DNA from: CAXBCP01 sp963974055
Lineage (GTDB): Bacteria > Pseudomonadota > Alphaproteobacteria > MPNO01 > UBA830
DNA length: 64,000 bases
Reading direction: 5' to 3'
NCBI GenBank assembly: GCA_963974055.1
Contig: CAXBCP010000016.1
Coordinates: forward strand, 52,400-116,399
In this document: in pieces, positions 1 through 8,943 of the stretch
Layout of the letters: each line of letters starts with the position of its first letter
Position numbering within the stretch: position 1 is the stretch's first letter
The notes under the pieces: generated by a model
What the model was told of the DNA's origin: nothing
The model's database searches: none
What the model saw: only the letters and a program-made list of their open reading frames with translations
Position numbers and translations under genes: made by a program

Positions 1-399
1 ATCATCAACCTGCCCTTCTACGCCCGCGTCTCCAGGGCCGAGGTCAATATCCGGCGCAATTCGGGTTACGTGCTGGCTGCGAAGCTGGCCGGGAATTCCG
101 ACATGCGTGTAATGGCGCTGCATGTATTCCCGAACGCGCTGCCGCCGATGATGGTGCAGGTGTCGCTCAACATGGGCTGGGCGATCCTGAACGCCGCCGG
201 TCTGTCCTTCATCGGGCTCGGCGTGCAGCCGCCGACGGCGGAATGGGGAATCATGGTGGCCGAGGGCGCGAATTACATCGTGTCGGGCGAATGGTGGATG
301 GCGATCTTCCCGGGCGCGGCGCTGATGCTGGCCGTGTTTACCTTCAACCTGATGGGCGACGGTCTGCGCGACCTGGTCGACCCGCAGCGGCGGACCTGA
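1..399 (+). CDS. ABC transporter permease, DppC/OppC type (5' end outside window)
   Basis: This is the C-terminal 132 residues of an inner-membrane permease of a peptide/nickel/opine-type ABC importer. The frame is open from base 1, so the start lies outside the window. The cytoplasmic EAA-like loop that docks on the ATPase is visible around residues 23-45 (LAAKLAGN then HVFPNALPP). Two hydrophobic segments follow, with the family-typical stretch FIGLGVQPPTAEWG between them. The C-terminus GDGLRDLVDPQRR is a common ending in DppC proteins. The ATPase gene starts five bases downstream, so the two are cotranscribed. The substrate cannot be read from this fragment. Confidence 0.9.
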   Translation: MINLPFYARVSRAEVNIRRNSGYVLAAKLAGNSDMRVMALHVFPNALPPMMVQVSLNMGWAILNAAGLSFIGLGVQPPTAEWGIMVAEGANYIVSGEWWMAIFPGAALMLAVFTFNLMGDGLRDLVDPQRRT

Positions 400-403
400 C
401 GCG

Positions 404-2131
404 ATGACACTCCCCCTTCTCGAGGTCAGCGACCTCACGGTCGAATTCGCAACCCGCAACGGTATCGTCCGGGCGATCGATTCAATTTCCCTGTCGGTCG
501 CAAAGGGCGAGATACTGGGCGTGGTCGGCGAATCCGGCTCCGGCAAATCGGTTACGTCCTATGCGGTGATGCGGATCCTCGACCGGGCGGGAAACATCCT
601 GAACGGCCATGCGGTCTATGGCGGCATGGACCTCGCAACGATGCCCGAAACGGATGTCGCCGAGCTCCGCGGCCGCGAAATCTCGATGATTTTCCAGAAC
701 CCGCGCACCGCGTTGAACCCGATCCGAAAGGTCGGCCACCAGATCGAGGACGTGTTGCGCGCCCATGCACAGGCCGCCGGCGCCAATCTGAGGACCGCCG
801 CGGTCGATGCCCTGAAGCAGGTCCGCATCGCGAATCCGGAACAGCGCTATCATTCCTATCCGTTCGAACTGTCGGGCGGCATGTGCCAGCGCATCGTGAT
901 TGCCATCGCGCTTGCCTGCCGGCCGCAACTGCTGATCGCGGACGAGCCGACAACCGGGCTCGACGTGACGACGCAGAAGGCCATCATGGATCTGGTCGTC
1001 GACCTGGCGCACGAACGCAATATGGGCGCGCTGCTGATTACCCACGATCTCGGCCTCGCCAGCGCCTATTGCGACCGTATCGTCGTGATGCAGGACGGCA
1101 AGGTGGTCGACAGCGGCGCGACCGACACCCTGTTCGCCAATCCGGGCCATCCCTATACCGAACGCCTGATCCGGGCGACGCCGCGCCGGGATTCGCGTCT
1201 TTCCGATCTGCTGCCCGAGCCGCTGGCCGACGCCGAGCCGAACAGGCGCGAAGCGACCGCAACCCTGGCGGACACGGCAACCGGCGCCCCGCTGCTCGAG
1301 GTATCCGGGCTGGTCAAAACCTACCCGACGGGGTCGGCATCGCCGCTGTCCTTCATGGACAGCGTAAAACGGCGGCTGGCGAGAACCGAGCCCGAAACCT
1401 TCCGCGCCGTAGACGATATCGGATTTACGGTTCGGGCCGGCGAAAGCATCGGCCTGGTCGGCGAGTCCGGCTGCGGCAAATCGACGACGTCGAGCATGGT
1501 TTCGCGGCTGATCGACAAGACCGAAGGAGAGATCATCTTCGACGGTGTCGATATCGGCGCCGTGCCGGCCAAGGATTTCGCGCGCCATCGCCTGCGCTCC
1601 GCCATCCAGATGGTGTTCCAGGACCCAACGGAGAGCCTCAATCCCCGGTTTACAGCGTTTCAGAGCATCGCCGACCCCATGCGCCGCCTCGGCGGCGTGA
1701 CCTCGACGGATGAAGCATGGTCGCGGGCGGAGGCGGTCGCCAGGCAGGTCGGACTGCCCGCAAACCTGCTGACCCGTTTTCCGCACCAGTTATCCGGCGG
1801 CCAGAAGGCACGCGTCGGGATCGCCCGCGCCATCGCGCTTCACCCGAAGCTGCTGATCCTGGATGAGCCGACCTCGGCGCTCGACGTGTCGGTTCAGGCC
1901 GTGGTTCTGAACCTGCTGGCCGACCTGCGCCAGGAAATGGCGATCAGCTATATCTTCGTCAGCCACGACCTGAACGTGGTCCGGCTGCTCTGCGACCGGG
2001 TGATCGTGATGAATACCGGCCGGATCGTCGAAGAAGGATCGTCGGAGAAAATTCTGTCTGATCCGAAGATGGCGTATACTCAGTCTCTTGTTGCAGCGAT
2101 TCCGCATTTTCGAACGGATGCCGCGGCATGA
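404..2131 (+). CDS. Fused double ATP-binding protein of a peptide-type ABC importer (DppD-DppF fusion)
   Basis: A 575-residue cytoplasmic protein made of two complete ABC ATPase domains, like the YejF/GsiA type, which energises the permease upstream. Walker A motifs are at residues 42-49 (GESGSGKS) and 353-360 (GESGCGKS). ABC signatures LSGG are near residue 156 and in the second half (QLSGGQKAR). Each half ends with the oligopeptide-ABC C-terminal extension (AYTQSLVAAIPH in the second). It starts at an ATG five bases after the permease stop. A long minus-strand reading frame under it is a GC-rich shadow. Substrate is unknown. The amidohydrolase next door suggests a peptide, amide or N-acyl amino acid, which is inference. 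Confidence 0.93.
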   Translation: MTLPLLEVSDLTVEFATRNGIVRAIDSISLSVAKGEILGVVGESGSGKSVTSYAVMRILDRAGNILNGHAVYGGMDLATMPETDVAELRGREISMIFQNPRTALNPIRKVGHQIEDVLRAHAQAAGANLRTAAVDALKQVRIANPEQRYHSYPFELSGGMCQRIVIAIALACRPQLLIADEPTTGLDVTTQKAIMDLVVDLAHERNMGALLITHDLGLASAYCDRIVVMQDGKVVDSGATDTLFANPGHPYTERLIRATPRRDSRLSDLLPEPLADAEPNRREATATLADTATGAPLLEVSGLVKTYPTGSASPLSFMDSVKRRLARTEPETFRAVDDIGFTVRAGESIGLVGESGCGKSTTSSMVSRLIDKTEGEIIFDGVDIGAVPAKDFARHRLRSAIQMVFQDPTESLNPRFTAFQSIADPMRRLGGVTSTDEAWSRAEAVARQVGLPANLLTRFPHQLSGGQKARVGIARAIALHPKLLILDEPTSALDVSVQAVVLNLLADLRQEMAISYIFVSHDLNVVRLLCDRVIVMNTGRIVEEGSSEKILSDPKMAYTQSLVAAIPHFRTDAAA

Positions 2132-2159
2132 TCGTTACAAGCTAAAGGAAACCCCGAAG

Positions 2160-3485
2160 ATGGCCGCCAGAAAAACCCCGCAGAAGACCGCAAAGAAATC
2201 CGCAGAGAAACCCGGCAGGAAGAAATACGATTTCGTTCTCAAGGGCGGCAGGGTCATCGACCCGGCCCAGGGGCTCGACGGCATTCTGGATGTCGGCGTC
2301 ACGGACGGCAAAATCGCGGCCGTCGGCGCGGACCTTAAAGGTTCGAAGAAAAACATCGACGTCCGCGGCAAGCTTGTCCTGCCCGGTATGATCGACACTC
2401 ATGCCCATGTTTACCAGCATGTCAGCGGGCGGTTCGGGCTAAACCCGGACATGGCCGGCGTACATTCCGGCGTGACCACGCTGGTCGACCAGGGCGGCCC
2501 GAGCTGCATGACGTTTCCCGGGTTCCGTAAATTCATCGTCGAGCCCTCGGCGTCTCGTATTCTCGCCTTTATTTCGATCTACGTGGTCGGCGGGCTCGAA
2601 GGGCATTACTACCCGTACCTGTATTCGCCCGACGGCGTTGACGTGAAGGCCGTGGTCCGGGCGTCGCGCGAAAACGCCGACCTCGTGCGCGGCGTCAAAT
2701 CCCATGCCGAAATCGGCGGATACGAGCGCTGGGGCATGGACGTCATGAAACTGGCGATCGAGGCCTGCGAAGAGCTCGACCTGCCGGTCTATATCCATTT
2801 CGGCCAGCTCTGGGGCCGCCCGGACAAGCCGAAACACAAGATCGACATCGACAAGCTGCTCGCGGATACGGTCGACATCCTGCGGCCCGGCGATATCCTC
2901 GCCCATCCGTTTACGCGCCATCCCGGCGGCTTCGTGAACAGTAAGGGCGTCCTGCACCCCATCGTCAAGGAAGCGCTCGCCAAGGGGCTGAAGATGGATG
3001 TCGGCCACGGATCGCATTTCAGTTTCGACATGGCGAAGAAGGTGCTCGACGCCGGCATTCTGCCGCACACGCTGGGCGCCGACATGCACGGTTACAACAC
3101 CAAGGTCATGGCCCCGCGCGGCACGCCGAAGGATCACCCCGACGACGAAATGCACCTGTTCGCCGGCCGCGCGCAGTTTTCGCTGTGCCACGCGATGAGC
3201 GAGCTTCTTGCGCTTGGCGTGTCGCTGGAAGACGTCGTGCCGATGGTCGCGAATAACTGCGCCGACATGCTGGGGATGAGCGACGAAATCGGCACCCTGC
3301 GCCCCGGCGTGGATGCCGATATCAGCGTGCTCAACGACGAACGCGGCAAGTGGACATTCGTCGACAACAGCAAGGTCGAAGTCAGCGCCGACCGCCTGCT
3401 GACGCCGGCCTTCTGCTTCCGCGCCGGCGAGCGTTTCGAAGCCGATTCCGGCCTCCTGCCACAACCCGACCTGATCGCAGCCTGA
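2160..3485 (+). CDS. Amidohydrolase family metallo-enzyme (dihydroorotase/deacetylase-like)
   Basis: A 441-residue cytoplasmic metal-dependent hydrolase of the amidohydrolase superfamily. The N-terminal beta segment (KGGRVIDPAQGLDG) is followed by the metal-binding HxH at residues 81-83 (IDTHAHV). Later TIM-barrel ligands are probably in VYIHFGQ, ILAHPFTRH and GADMHG. A lysine-rich leader (about 20 residues) precedes the catalytic domain. I chose ATG 2160 because AAAGGAA lies nine bases upstream; a longer frame from 2088 would overlap the ATPase gene. It lies 28 bases after the transporter and probably hydrolyses the imported compound. The exact substrate is unknown; the closest type I recognise is the amidohydrolase/deacetylase metallohydrolase group. 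Confidence 0.85.
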   Translation: MAARKTPQKTAKKSAEKPGRKKYDFVLKGGRVIDPAQGLDGILDVGVTDGKIAAVGADLKGSKKNIDVRGKLVLPGMIDTHAHVYQHVSGRFGLNPDMAGVHSGVTTLVDQGGPSCMTFPGFRKFIVEPSASRILAFISIYVVGGLEGHYYPYLYSPDGVDVKAVVRASRENADLVRGVKSHAEIGGYERWGMDVMKLAIEACEELDLPVYIHFGQLWGRPDKPKHKIDIDKLLADTVDILRPGDILAHPFTRHPGGFVNSKGVLHPIVKEALAKGLKMDVGHGSHFSFDMAKKVLDAGILPHTLGADMHGYNTKVMAPRGTPKDHPDDEMHLFAGRAQFSLCHAMSELLALGVSLEDVVPMVANNCADMLGMSDEIGTLRPGVDADISVLNDERGKWTFVDNSKVEVSADRLLTPAFCFRAGERFEADSGLLPQPDLIAA

Positions 3486-3517
3486 TCTCAGCCTGATTGC
3501 CCGCCCGGTACGACTGA

Positions 3518-3560
3518 AACGCCGCCCCGGTCCCGACGCCACCGTTGGCCAGGCGGCGTT
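3518..3560. terminator. Candidate bidirectional terminator hairpin
   Basis: The arms AACGCCGCC (3518-3526) and GGCGGCGTT (3552-3560) are perfectly complementary, with a 25-base GC-rich loop. It lies between the convergent amidohydrolase and siderophore-interacting genes and touches the stop codon of the latter. There is no long T-tract, so its activity is a guess. Confidence 0.4.
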
Positions 3561-4372
3561 CAATCCTTCCCGTAATCGTGGTCGGGATAATTTTCTTCGC
3601 CGAGCTTCCAGTAGCCGCGGGTATGCACGGAATCCGCCGCAATCCCCGCCTCATCGCGCAGATAATCGCGGATACGCCGCATCGCCGCCGATTCACAGGC
3701 GACCCACCAGTAGCTGTCCGTGTTGGCGCCGGCGATATCCCGGACGGCGTGCTGCAACAAGGTACCGGCGCGGTCATTGCCGGCGGCGCGATGCAGCCAG
3801 CGGGGGGTTGCCGCCACGGCTTCGCTCAGCCGCCGTTCGTCGTCGCCGTCGCGGACCTCGCACAGAACCTCGGCGGTGCAGCCCGGCGGCAGGGATTCGA
3901 GGATCATCCCGGCCGCCGGCATCGACGTTTCGTCGGCAACGAGGACGATCTTTTTCGCGTCGGCCGGGATATCGTATCCCCCGCCCGGCCCGCCGATGAA
4001 CATCGGATCGCCGGGCTGCGCCCGGACCGCCCAGTCGGACGCCAGCCCGCCGCCGTGATGGACGAATTCCACATCGAGTTCGCACGCATCCCGGTCGTAG
4101 CGGCGCGGCGTATAGGTGCGGGACGGCGGCCGCGGCGTCGGGTCGTCCGGGTCGTCCGGGTCCTCCGGGTTCCACCGGACACCCTCGGGCACGAACAGCA
4201 GCTTGATATGCGCACCGGGTTTCGGCGGCCCGAAATCGGCCAGGCGTTCGCCGCCGAACGTCACCCGCGTCAGGCGCGGCGCCACCGTTTCGACGCGCGT
4301 GACCGTCACAGGCCGGGGCGGCGGGCGCTTGCGGCGTGGCTGTTCGTTTTGGGAAGAGGATGAATTCGTCAT
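3560..4372 (-). CDS. Siderophore-interacting protein (FAD-binding ferric-siderophore reductase, ViuB/YqjH type)
   Basis: A 270-residue cytoplasmic flavoprotein expected to reduce Fe(III)-siderophore to release iron. The FAD-binding motif of the family is seen as SRTYTPRRYD around residues 80-90, preceded by the conserved GERLADFGPPKPGAHIKLLF. The C-terminal SIP domain includes VLVADETSMPA (nucleotide binding) and ends in HTRGYWKLGEENYPDHDYG, a typical SIP C-terminus. CAGGAGTG lies about nine bases before the ATG. It is the last gene of the minus-strand iron-uptake operon that begins at the TonB-dependent receptor near 10956. Family assignment is firm; the siderophore is unknown. Confidence 0.92.
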   Translation of the reverse strand: MTNSSSSQNEQPRRKRPPPRPVTVTRVETVAPRLTRVTFGGERLADFGPPKPGAHIKLLFVPEGVRWNPEDPDDPDDPTPRPPSRTYTPRRYDRDACELDVEFVHHGGGLASDWAVRAQPGDPMFIGGPGGGYDIPADAKKIVLVADETSMPAAGMILESLPPGCTAEVLCEVRDGDDERRLSEAVAATPRWLHRAAGNDRAGTLLQHAVRDIAGANTDSYWWVACESAAMRRIRDYLRDEAGIAADSVHTRGYWKLGEENYPDHDYGKD

Positions 4373-4433
4373 GCTTTGTTCACTCCTGATTTAAAACACG
4401 ATACCGCCGGGCTGGGGCGGCATTTGACCGGCC

Positions 4434-5462
4434 TCAGTTATTGCCGCGCAGCGCAAAGGACACCGGCACGACAACGTCGAGATAGCCGCCCTTCATACCG
4501 TCGCCGAATTTGGGCAGCGGCTGCGCCCGCCGGAGCATGGCTTCCGCTTCGCCGTCGAGCAGGGGAAACCCCGAACTTTTCCGGATACTGTGTTCCAGAA
4601 CGCGGCCGTCGCGGGTCACGCGAAAGTAAAGATGCGCTACTCCCTGCATCCGACGGCGACGCGCTTCCTCCGGATAGGTCTTGTGCCTGACCAGCCAGTA
4701 GCGCAGCCGGTGCATGTAATCATTGGATGGCCGACCGACCGCGCCGCCACCCATCGCAGTTACCGCATCGGACGCCTTGGTAGCGGTGTCCGACCGGCTC
4801 TGGCCCGACGCTTTCATTGCCGCTTCCGACGCCTGCTGCCGTTTGCCGGCTGTCATGTCCGGGGCCGACCTGGGGATCGAATCCGACGCCGGGACCGGCG
4901 CCGCTTTTTCCGGGTTGGCCTTTACCGGCTTTTCGGTCGACGACGTTTTCCGGGGCGGCGGCGGTTTGCGCTTCGGCCGCGGCGCTATCTGAACCGGGTC
5001 TGCCGTCACGAGTTCCGGCGGGGCGGGAACGGCCAATGCGGCCTCGGCAACGGGGGCGGATAGTAACGGCGCAGCCCGTGGTATTGCCGATGGAATCGGC
5101 CGTATGTTCGGCAATGTCGCAACCGCGTCCGCTGGCGTCGTGGTTTCGGATACCGGCGGTTCGGGCGCCGGTGCTTCCGGTACCTGTGCTTGCGTTGTCG
5201 CGGGTTCCGGCGTCTGCGCATCCTGCGCCTCCGCTTCCAATTCCCGTCCGGTGCGGGCGGCCACCATCGACACTGATATCTCCATCCCGCCGATACCGCC
5301 GGATATCGCCCCGTCCTTCTCGTCGGAAACAAGCAGGTACACCGCACCGGCATGAAGCGACAGCGCAACAAATGCCGCCACTGCCAGGCCGCCGGCGGAC
5401 GGCGCCTTTATCGCACCGCGATTCGGCCTGTTCCGGGTCGCGTATAGCACCAGAGTCCCCAA
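4434..5462 (-). CDS. tonB: TonB family energy-transducing protein
   Basis: A 342-residue protein with one N-terminal membrane anchor (about residues 24-46), a long Pro/Ala/Glu-rich periplasmic spacer (about 60-240, with RPKRKPPPPRK) and a C-terminal TonB domain (YPEEARRRRMQGVAHLYFR, then SGFPLLDGEAEAMLRRAQPLP). It should couple the ExbB-ExbD motor to the receptor encoded in the same operon. The longest frame starts with TTG at 5460-5462, preceded by AGGAAGG about ten bases upstream. No ATG is found before the membrane segment, so I accept the TTG start with moderate confidence. The neighbours are DUF2218 upstream and the siderophore reductase downstream. Confidence 0.9.
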   Translation of the reverse strand: MGTLVLYATRNRPNRGAIKAPSAGGLAVAAFVALSLHAGAVYLLVSDEKDGAISGGIGGMEISVSMVAARTGRELEAEAQDAQTPEPATTQAQVPEAPAPEPPVSETTTPADAVATLPNIRPIPSAIPRAAPLLSAPVAEAALAVPAPPELVTADPVQIAPRPKRKPPPPRKTSSTEKPVKANPEKAAPVPASDSIPRSAPDMTAGKRQQASEAAMKASGQSRSDTATKASDAVTAMGGGAVGRPSNDYMHRLRYWLVRHKTYPEEARRRRMQGVAHLYFRVTRDGRVLEHSIRKSSGFPLLDGEAEAMLRRAQPLPKFGDGMKGGYLDVVVPVSFALRGNN

Positions 5463-5504
5463 ATGTTTGCCCGTCCTTCCTGATACAGGATTTCCCGGGC
5501 CGGG

Positions 5505-5846
5505 TCAGCCCGCATCCATTTCCTGCTGCATCTCGGCAGGCGCATCGGCGGGCAGACCCGGTTCCCAGGCGATGGTTATGTCTTCCCGCCATGCAAATTT
5601 TTCAAGATGCTCGACAACGATATACTGCATCACTTCCAGGCCCTTCGGTTCCCTCGACTGACAGAAAAACGAAAGGGCCCCGTTCTCGGCAACCAGCATG
5701 CACAGGCCGGGCGGCATCTCGACCCGCCCGCGCGCGCTGTCGTAATCGACCGCAACCTTGTGCGCAAAATGCTTGCACAGTTGCTGTAGGTACCTGCTCG
5801 CGTTCTCCGTCTCGATCTTCGTGAAACACTGATGCATTGTTTTCAT
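5505..5846 (-). CDS. DUF2218 domain protein
   Basis: A 113-residue cytoplasmic protein covering essentially the whole DUF2218 domain. Recognisable parts are KIETENASRYLQQLCKHFAHK near the N-terminus, then a middle strand with MPPGLCMLVAENGALSFFC, and GLEVMQYIVVEHLEKFA towards the end. The family occurs with iron-siderophore uptake genes, often next to siderophore reductases, but its biochemical role is not established. Here it sits between the FecE-type ATPase and TonB in the same orientation, so a role in iron assimilation or siderophore handling is a reasonable inference. Confidence 0.88.
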   Translation of the reverse strand: MKTMHQCFTKIETENASRYLQQLCKHFAHKVAVDYDSARGRVEMPPGLCMLVAENGALSFFCQSREPKGLEVMQYIVVEHLEKFAWREDITIAWEPGLPADAPAEMQQEMDAG

Positions 5847-5882
5847 TCTCTCCGTTTACAGTTTTCCATTTATCGGACTGCG

Positions 5883-6683
5883 CTATCCGGTGCCTGCAAG
5901 ATCGGCCGGACTGGCGATACCGTCGGTTACGACAAAAGGCGTGCCGGTCGAACATTGTTCGACCCGCCCCACGACCCCATATGCCTGCCGAAGGGTTTCG
6001 CTCGTCATCGCCTGTCCGGCGGGACCGCAGGCCAGCAGGCGGCCATCGCTGAACAGCGCTATCCGGTCGCAGTGGCGCAGCGCCAGATTGATGTCGTGAA
6101 GCGCCATAAGACAGAGCCCGCCCTGGGCTTCGACGATTCGGCGCACCACCATCAGCACATTGAGCTGCCAGCGCAGATCCAGCGCGCTTGTCGGCTCGTC
6201 GAGCAGAAGGATTGCCGGGCGCCGGACGATGACCTGCGCCAGCCCCACCATCTGGCGCTGCCCGCCCGACATCTTGTTCAGCGCCTGAAAGGCGATATCC
6301 CGAATACCCAGCAGATCGAAAACATCTTCGACCGCCGCTTCGATCTCCGCTTTCGGCAGGTCGGGGCGCACCGCCCGATACGCGCTGATCACGGCTTCGT
6401 AGGCGGCCAGCGACGTTCCCTGGGGAAGCGTCTGCGGCAGATAGCCGATCCGCCCCGCCCGCCGGGCATGGGACAGATCGCGCAGCGCTTCGCCGTCGAG
6501 CCGAATGTCGCCGCGATAGCTCTCGAGCCCCGCGAGGCTCCGCAGCAGAGTAGATTTCCCGACGCCGTTCGGCCCCAGCAGCCCAATCATCGAGCCGGGC
6601 GCAAACGCGGGCAACGATACATCCTCCAGCACCGTCTTTCGGCCATAGGCCAGACAGAGGTTCGTCACCGACAGATCCACCAT
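5883..6683 (-). CDS. Iron-siderophore ABC transporter ATP-binding protein (FecE/FhuC type)
   Basis: A 266-residue ATPase of the FecCDE/FhuC importer family. Walker A is GPNGVGKST near residue 38, the ABC signature MSGGQRQM near 141, and Walker B ILLLDEPTSALD just after. The family-typical C-terminus reads ALHDINLALRHCDRIALFSDG. I chose the ATG at 6681-6683, whose A overlaps the TGA of the upstream permease gene (TGATG), a sign of translational coupling; a TTG three bases earlier is less likely. It powers import of ferric siderophore across the inner membrane with the permease and binding protein encoded immediately upstream. Confidence 0.93.
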   Translation of the reverse strand: MVDLSVTNLCLAYGRKTVLEDVSLPAFAPGSMIGLLGPNGVGKSTLLRSLAGLESYRGDIRLDGEALRDLSHARRAGRIGYLPQTLPQGTSLAAYEAVISAYRAVRPDLPKAEIEAAVEDVFDLLGIRDIAFQALNKMSGGQRQMVGLAQVIVRRPAILLLDEPTSALDLRWQLNVLMVVRRIVEAQGGLCLMALHDINLALRHCDRIALFSDGRLLACGPAGQAMTSETLRQAYGVVGRVEQCSTGTPFVVTDGIASPADLAGTG

Positions 6684-7765
6684 CAACGGCCCCGTTTCTG
6701 GGTCATGAGCAGAGCGAGAAACAACGGAATGCCGATCAACGCGGTCACGATCCCGTCGGGGATCATGATGCCGGAAACCAGGGATTTGCTGACCACCGAT
6801 GCGCCGGACAGGATAAAAGCACCGGCAAGCGCACTGCCCGGCAGATAGAACCGGTGGTCTTCGCCGAAGGCCATGCGGCTTATATGCGGGCCGACCAGTC
6901 CGACAAATCCGATTACGCCGGTGAACGCGACCGCGACGGCAGTCAGAATGCTGACGCGGAGCAGCACCATCAGCCGCAACCTGTCGACCGACAGGCCAAA
7001 GCTTTTCGCATATTCCTCGCCGCCGCGAAGCGCCGTCATCTTCCAGACCTGGCGAACCGACAGCGGCAGACAGACCGCAAAGACCACGGCGACGATCGCG
7101 ACTTTCTCCCAGGTCGCACGGGCGATACTGCCCATTGTCCAGAATACGATCTGCTGCAGACTGTTGCTGTCGGCAACGAACTGGATCAGCGAAATCAGTG
7201 CCTGCAATGCGAAAACCATGGCGATGCCGAACAGGATCACGGTATCCGCGGTCGCTCCGTACATGCCGGACAGGGCCTGGATAAGCAGGATGGACGCCAG
7301 CGCGCCGACGAACGCACAGACCGGAACAATATAGTTTTCCGGTATGGAAAGCGGGGTCGCGAGATCGAACACGATCGCCAGGGATGCGCCGAGCGTCGCC
7401 GCGTACATGACCCCGAGGGTCGAAGGGCTCGCCAACGGGTTGTTGAGGACCGTCTGCATCTCGCCGCCGGCCAGCCCGAGACAGGCGCCAACGATAACCG
7501 CCATCGCCGCGAACGGCAGCCGGACGTCCCAGATGATGACGTGAAGCGCGGTCGAGAGCGACGCCGGATCGACCAGCCCCCGCAACACCAGACCGAGAGA
7601 CAGGCCCGCGGGCCCGGACATGACATTCACGACGATCGTGACAACGAGTGCGGCAAGCAGCAGACCGAGCCAGCAGAGCCGTCTGAGCATGAATCTTTTA
7701 TAGCGAACGGCCAGCGTCTGAGACGCTGGCCCGTCGGTCGGTCCGGTGGTTTCGTTGTGCTTCAT
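6683..7765 (-). CDS. Iron-siderophore ABC transporter permease (FecCD family)
   Basis: A 360-residue polytopic inner-membrane protein of the FecCD/BtuC family with about ten hydrophobic segments. Conserved pieces include RLPFAAMAVIVGACLGLAGG (the family RLPR-like motif near residue 105), the Gly-rich LASPSTLGVMYAATLGA, and VAFTGVIGFVGLVGPHISR near the C-terminus, the segment that contacts the ATPase. Both ends overlap its neighbours: its ATG shares bases with the TGA of the binding-protein gene and its TGA with the ATPase start. One permease gene only is present, so it should work as a homodimer. Confidence 0.93.
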   Translation of the reverse strand: MKHNETTGPTDGPASQTLAVRYKRFMLRRLCWLGLLLAALVVTIVVNVMSGPAGLSLGLVLRGLVDPASLSTALHVIIWDVRLPFAAMAVIVGACLGLAGGEMQTVLNNPLASPSTLGVMYAATLGASLAIVFDLATPLSIPENYIVPVCAFVGALASILLIQALSGMYGATADTVILFGIAMVFALQALISLIQFVADSNSLQQIVFWTMGSIARATWEKVAIVAVVFAVCLPLSVRQVWKMTALRGGEEYAKSFGLSVDRLRLMVLLRVSILTAVAVAFTGVIGFVGLVGPHISRMAFGEDHRFYLPGSALAGAFILSGASVVSKSLVSGIMIPDGIVTALIGIPLFLALLMTQKRGR

Positions 7766-8913
7766 CAATGGGGCTTTTCAGGAGGTTTGAGCGACGTCCA
7801 GTAAACGCCGTCGAGCGGAACGGGCTGGAAACGCGCGAAAAAGGTCTCAAGGGTCTTGCGCGGAGACACATCCCGGAATTTTTCAGGGTGAAACCACTTG
7901 GCCATCGCCTGGATGGCCGCGACGTTCATCGGCGTGTTGTAGAAGTGATGCCATATGGCATGGCTTTGACCGGTCCTGACCGCATCGAATTCCCGGACTC
8001 CCTTGCGCGCCATCGCCCGCACGAGCGAGGCTTGCGCCGCCTCGGCCCCGGCGCCGACACCGAGCACGATCCGTTTCGGAAACCTGTCCTCCGTTCCGGC
8101 CGCCCCGATTGCGGTGCCGATATAGATATCGGGCTGGTTGACCAGCAGGTATTCCAAGCTGACCATGCCATGCGTCCCGGGAATTTTCGCGCCAACGTGG
8201 TTTCGCCCCCCGGCAAGTTCGATGAACCGGCCCATCATGCCCCTGCCCATCGCGGAACAGCATTGCTCGTGAAACCCGACATGGAGCTCCATGAAGACGC
8301 TCGGTTTTCTTTCAGCGTCCTTTAACCGGTTGCGGACGAGGTCTATCTGCGCCGTATAGAAATCGAGGAACTCGGACGCCTGTGTTTCGCGCCCCATCAA
8401 CCGACCAAGCAAGGCCAGGCTCTTCGGCGTATTGACCAGCGGATCGATGCGGAAATCGACAATGATGACGGGAATTCCGGCGGCCGCAAGCCGATCGAGG
8501 ATACCCTTGTTACGGGCGCCGGGACCGTGCCCGCTGCCAAGCCCGAAGATTGCAACATCCGGCGACAGGGATATCGCCTTTTCGAGGCTGAAGGATTGCG
8601 CCCCGCTCTGCCCGATCAACGGCACATCGGCGAGTTTGGGAAACTGCGCGAGATACTGCGCATATCCGTTCGGGTCCAGCCGGGGATATTCGCCCATCAT
8701 GCCGACGATCCGTTTCACCGGGTCGTCGCGGTCGAGGATCGCAATCGTCGGCAGGTAACGACCTTCGCCGAGAACCAGCCGCTCGACCGGCACGCTTACC
8801 TCAACCGTCCGCCCGGCGATATCGGTCAGCTTCACTTTCTCGCCCGCGATTGCGGAAGAGAGGCAGGCGATGGTCCCGATCACCACCGATATTCGCCCGA
8901 TCAAACGCCCCAT
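7765..8913 (-). CDS. Iron-siderophore ABC transporter periplasmic binding protein (FecB/FhuD-like)
   Basis: A 382-residue exported solute-binding protein of the TroA/FhuD fold. An N-terminal signal peptide (RLIGRISVVIGTIACLSSAIAG) precedes KVKLTDIAGRTVEVSVPVERLV, the standard opening of this family. I chose ATG 8913 because AGGAGAGG stands seven bases upstream; the reading frame extends nine codons further but without a better start. At over 380 residues it is longer than typical FecB proteins (about 300), with a distinctive CCSAMGRGMMG stretch around residues 215-225. It is the second gene of the minus-strand iron operon, just after the receptor. Confidence 0.88.
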   Translation of the reverse strand: MGRLIGRISVVIGTIACLSSAIAGEKVKLTDIAGRTVEVSVPVERLVLGEGRYLPTIAILDRDDPVKRIVGMMGEYPRLDPNGYAQYLAQFPKLADVPLIGQSGAQSFSLEKAISLSPDVAIFGLGSGHGPGARNKGILDRLAAAGIPVIIVDFRIDPLVNTPKSLALLGRLMGRETQASEFLDFYTAQIDLVRNRLKDAERKPSVFMELHVGFHEQCCSAMGRGMMGRFIELAGGRNHVGAKIPGTHGMVSLEYLLVNQPDIYIGTAIGAAGTEDRFPKRIVLGVGAGAEAAQASLVRAMARKGVREFDAVRTGQSHAIWHHFYNTPMNVAAIQAMAKWFHPEKFRDVSPRKTLETFFARFQPVPLDGVYWTSLKPPEKPH

Positions 8914-8943
8914 GTTCAACCTCTCCTGTCTGGGCGGCACGGT

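Noticed and set aside
482..1786. 434-codon minus-strand frame opposite the fused ATPase
   Set aside because: Shadow frame; the plus-strand ABC motifs are unambiguous.
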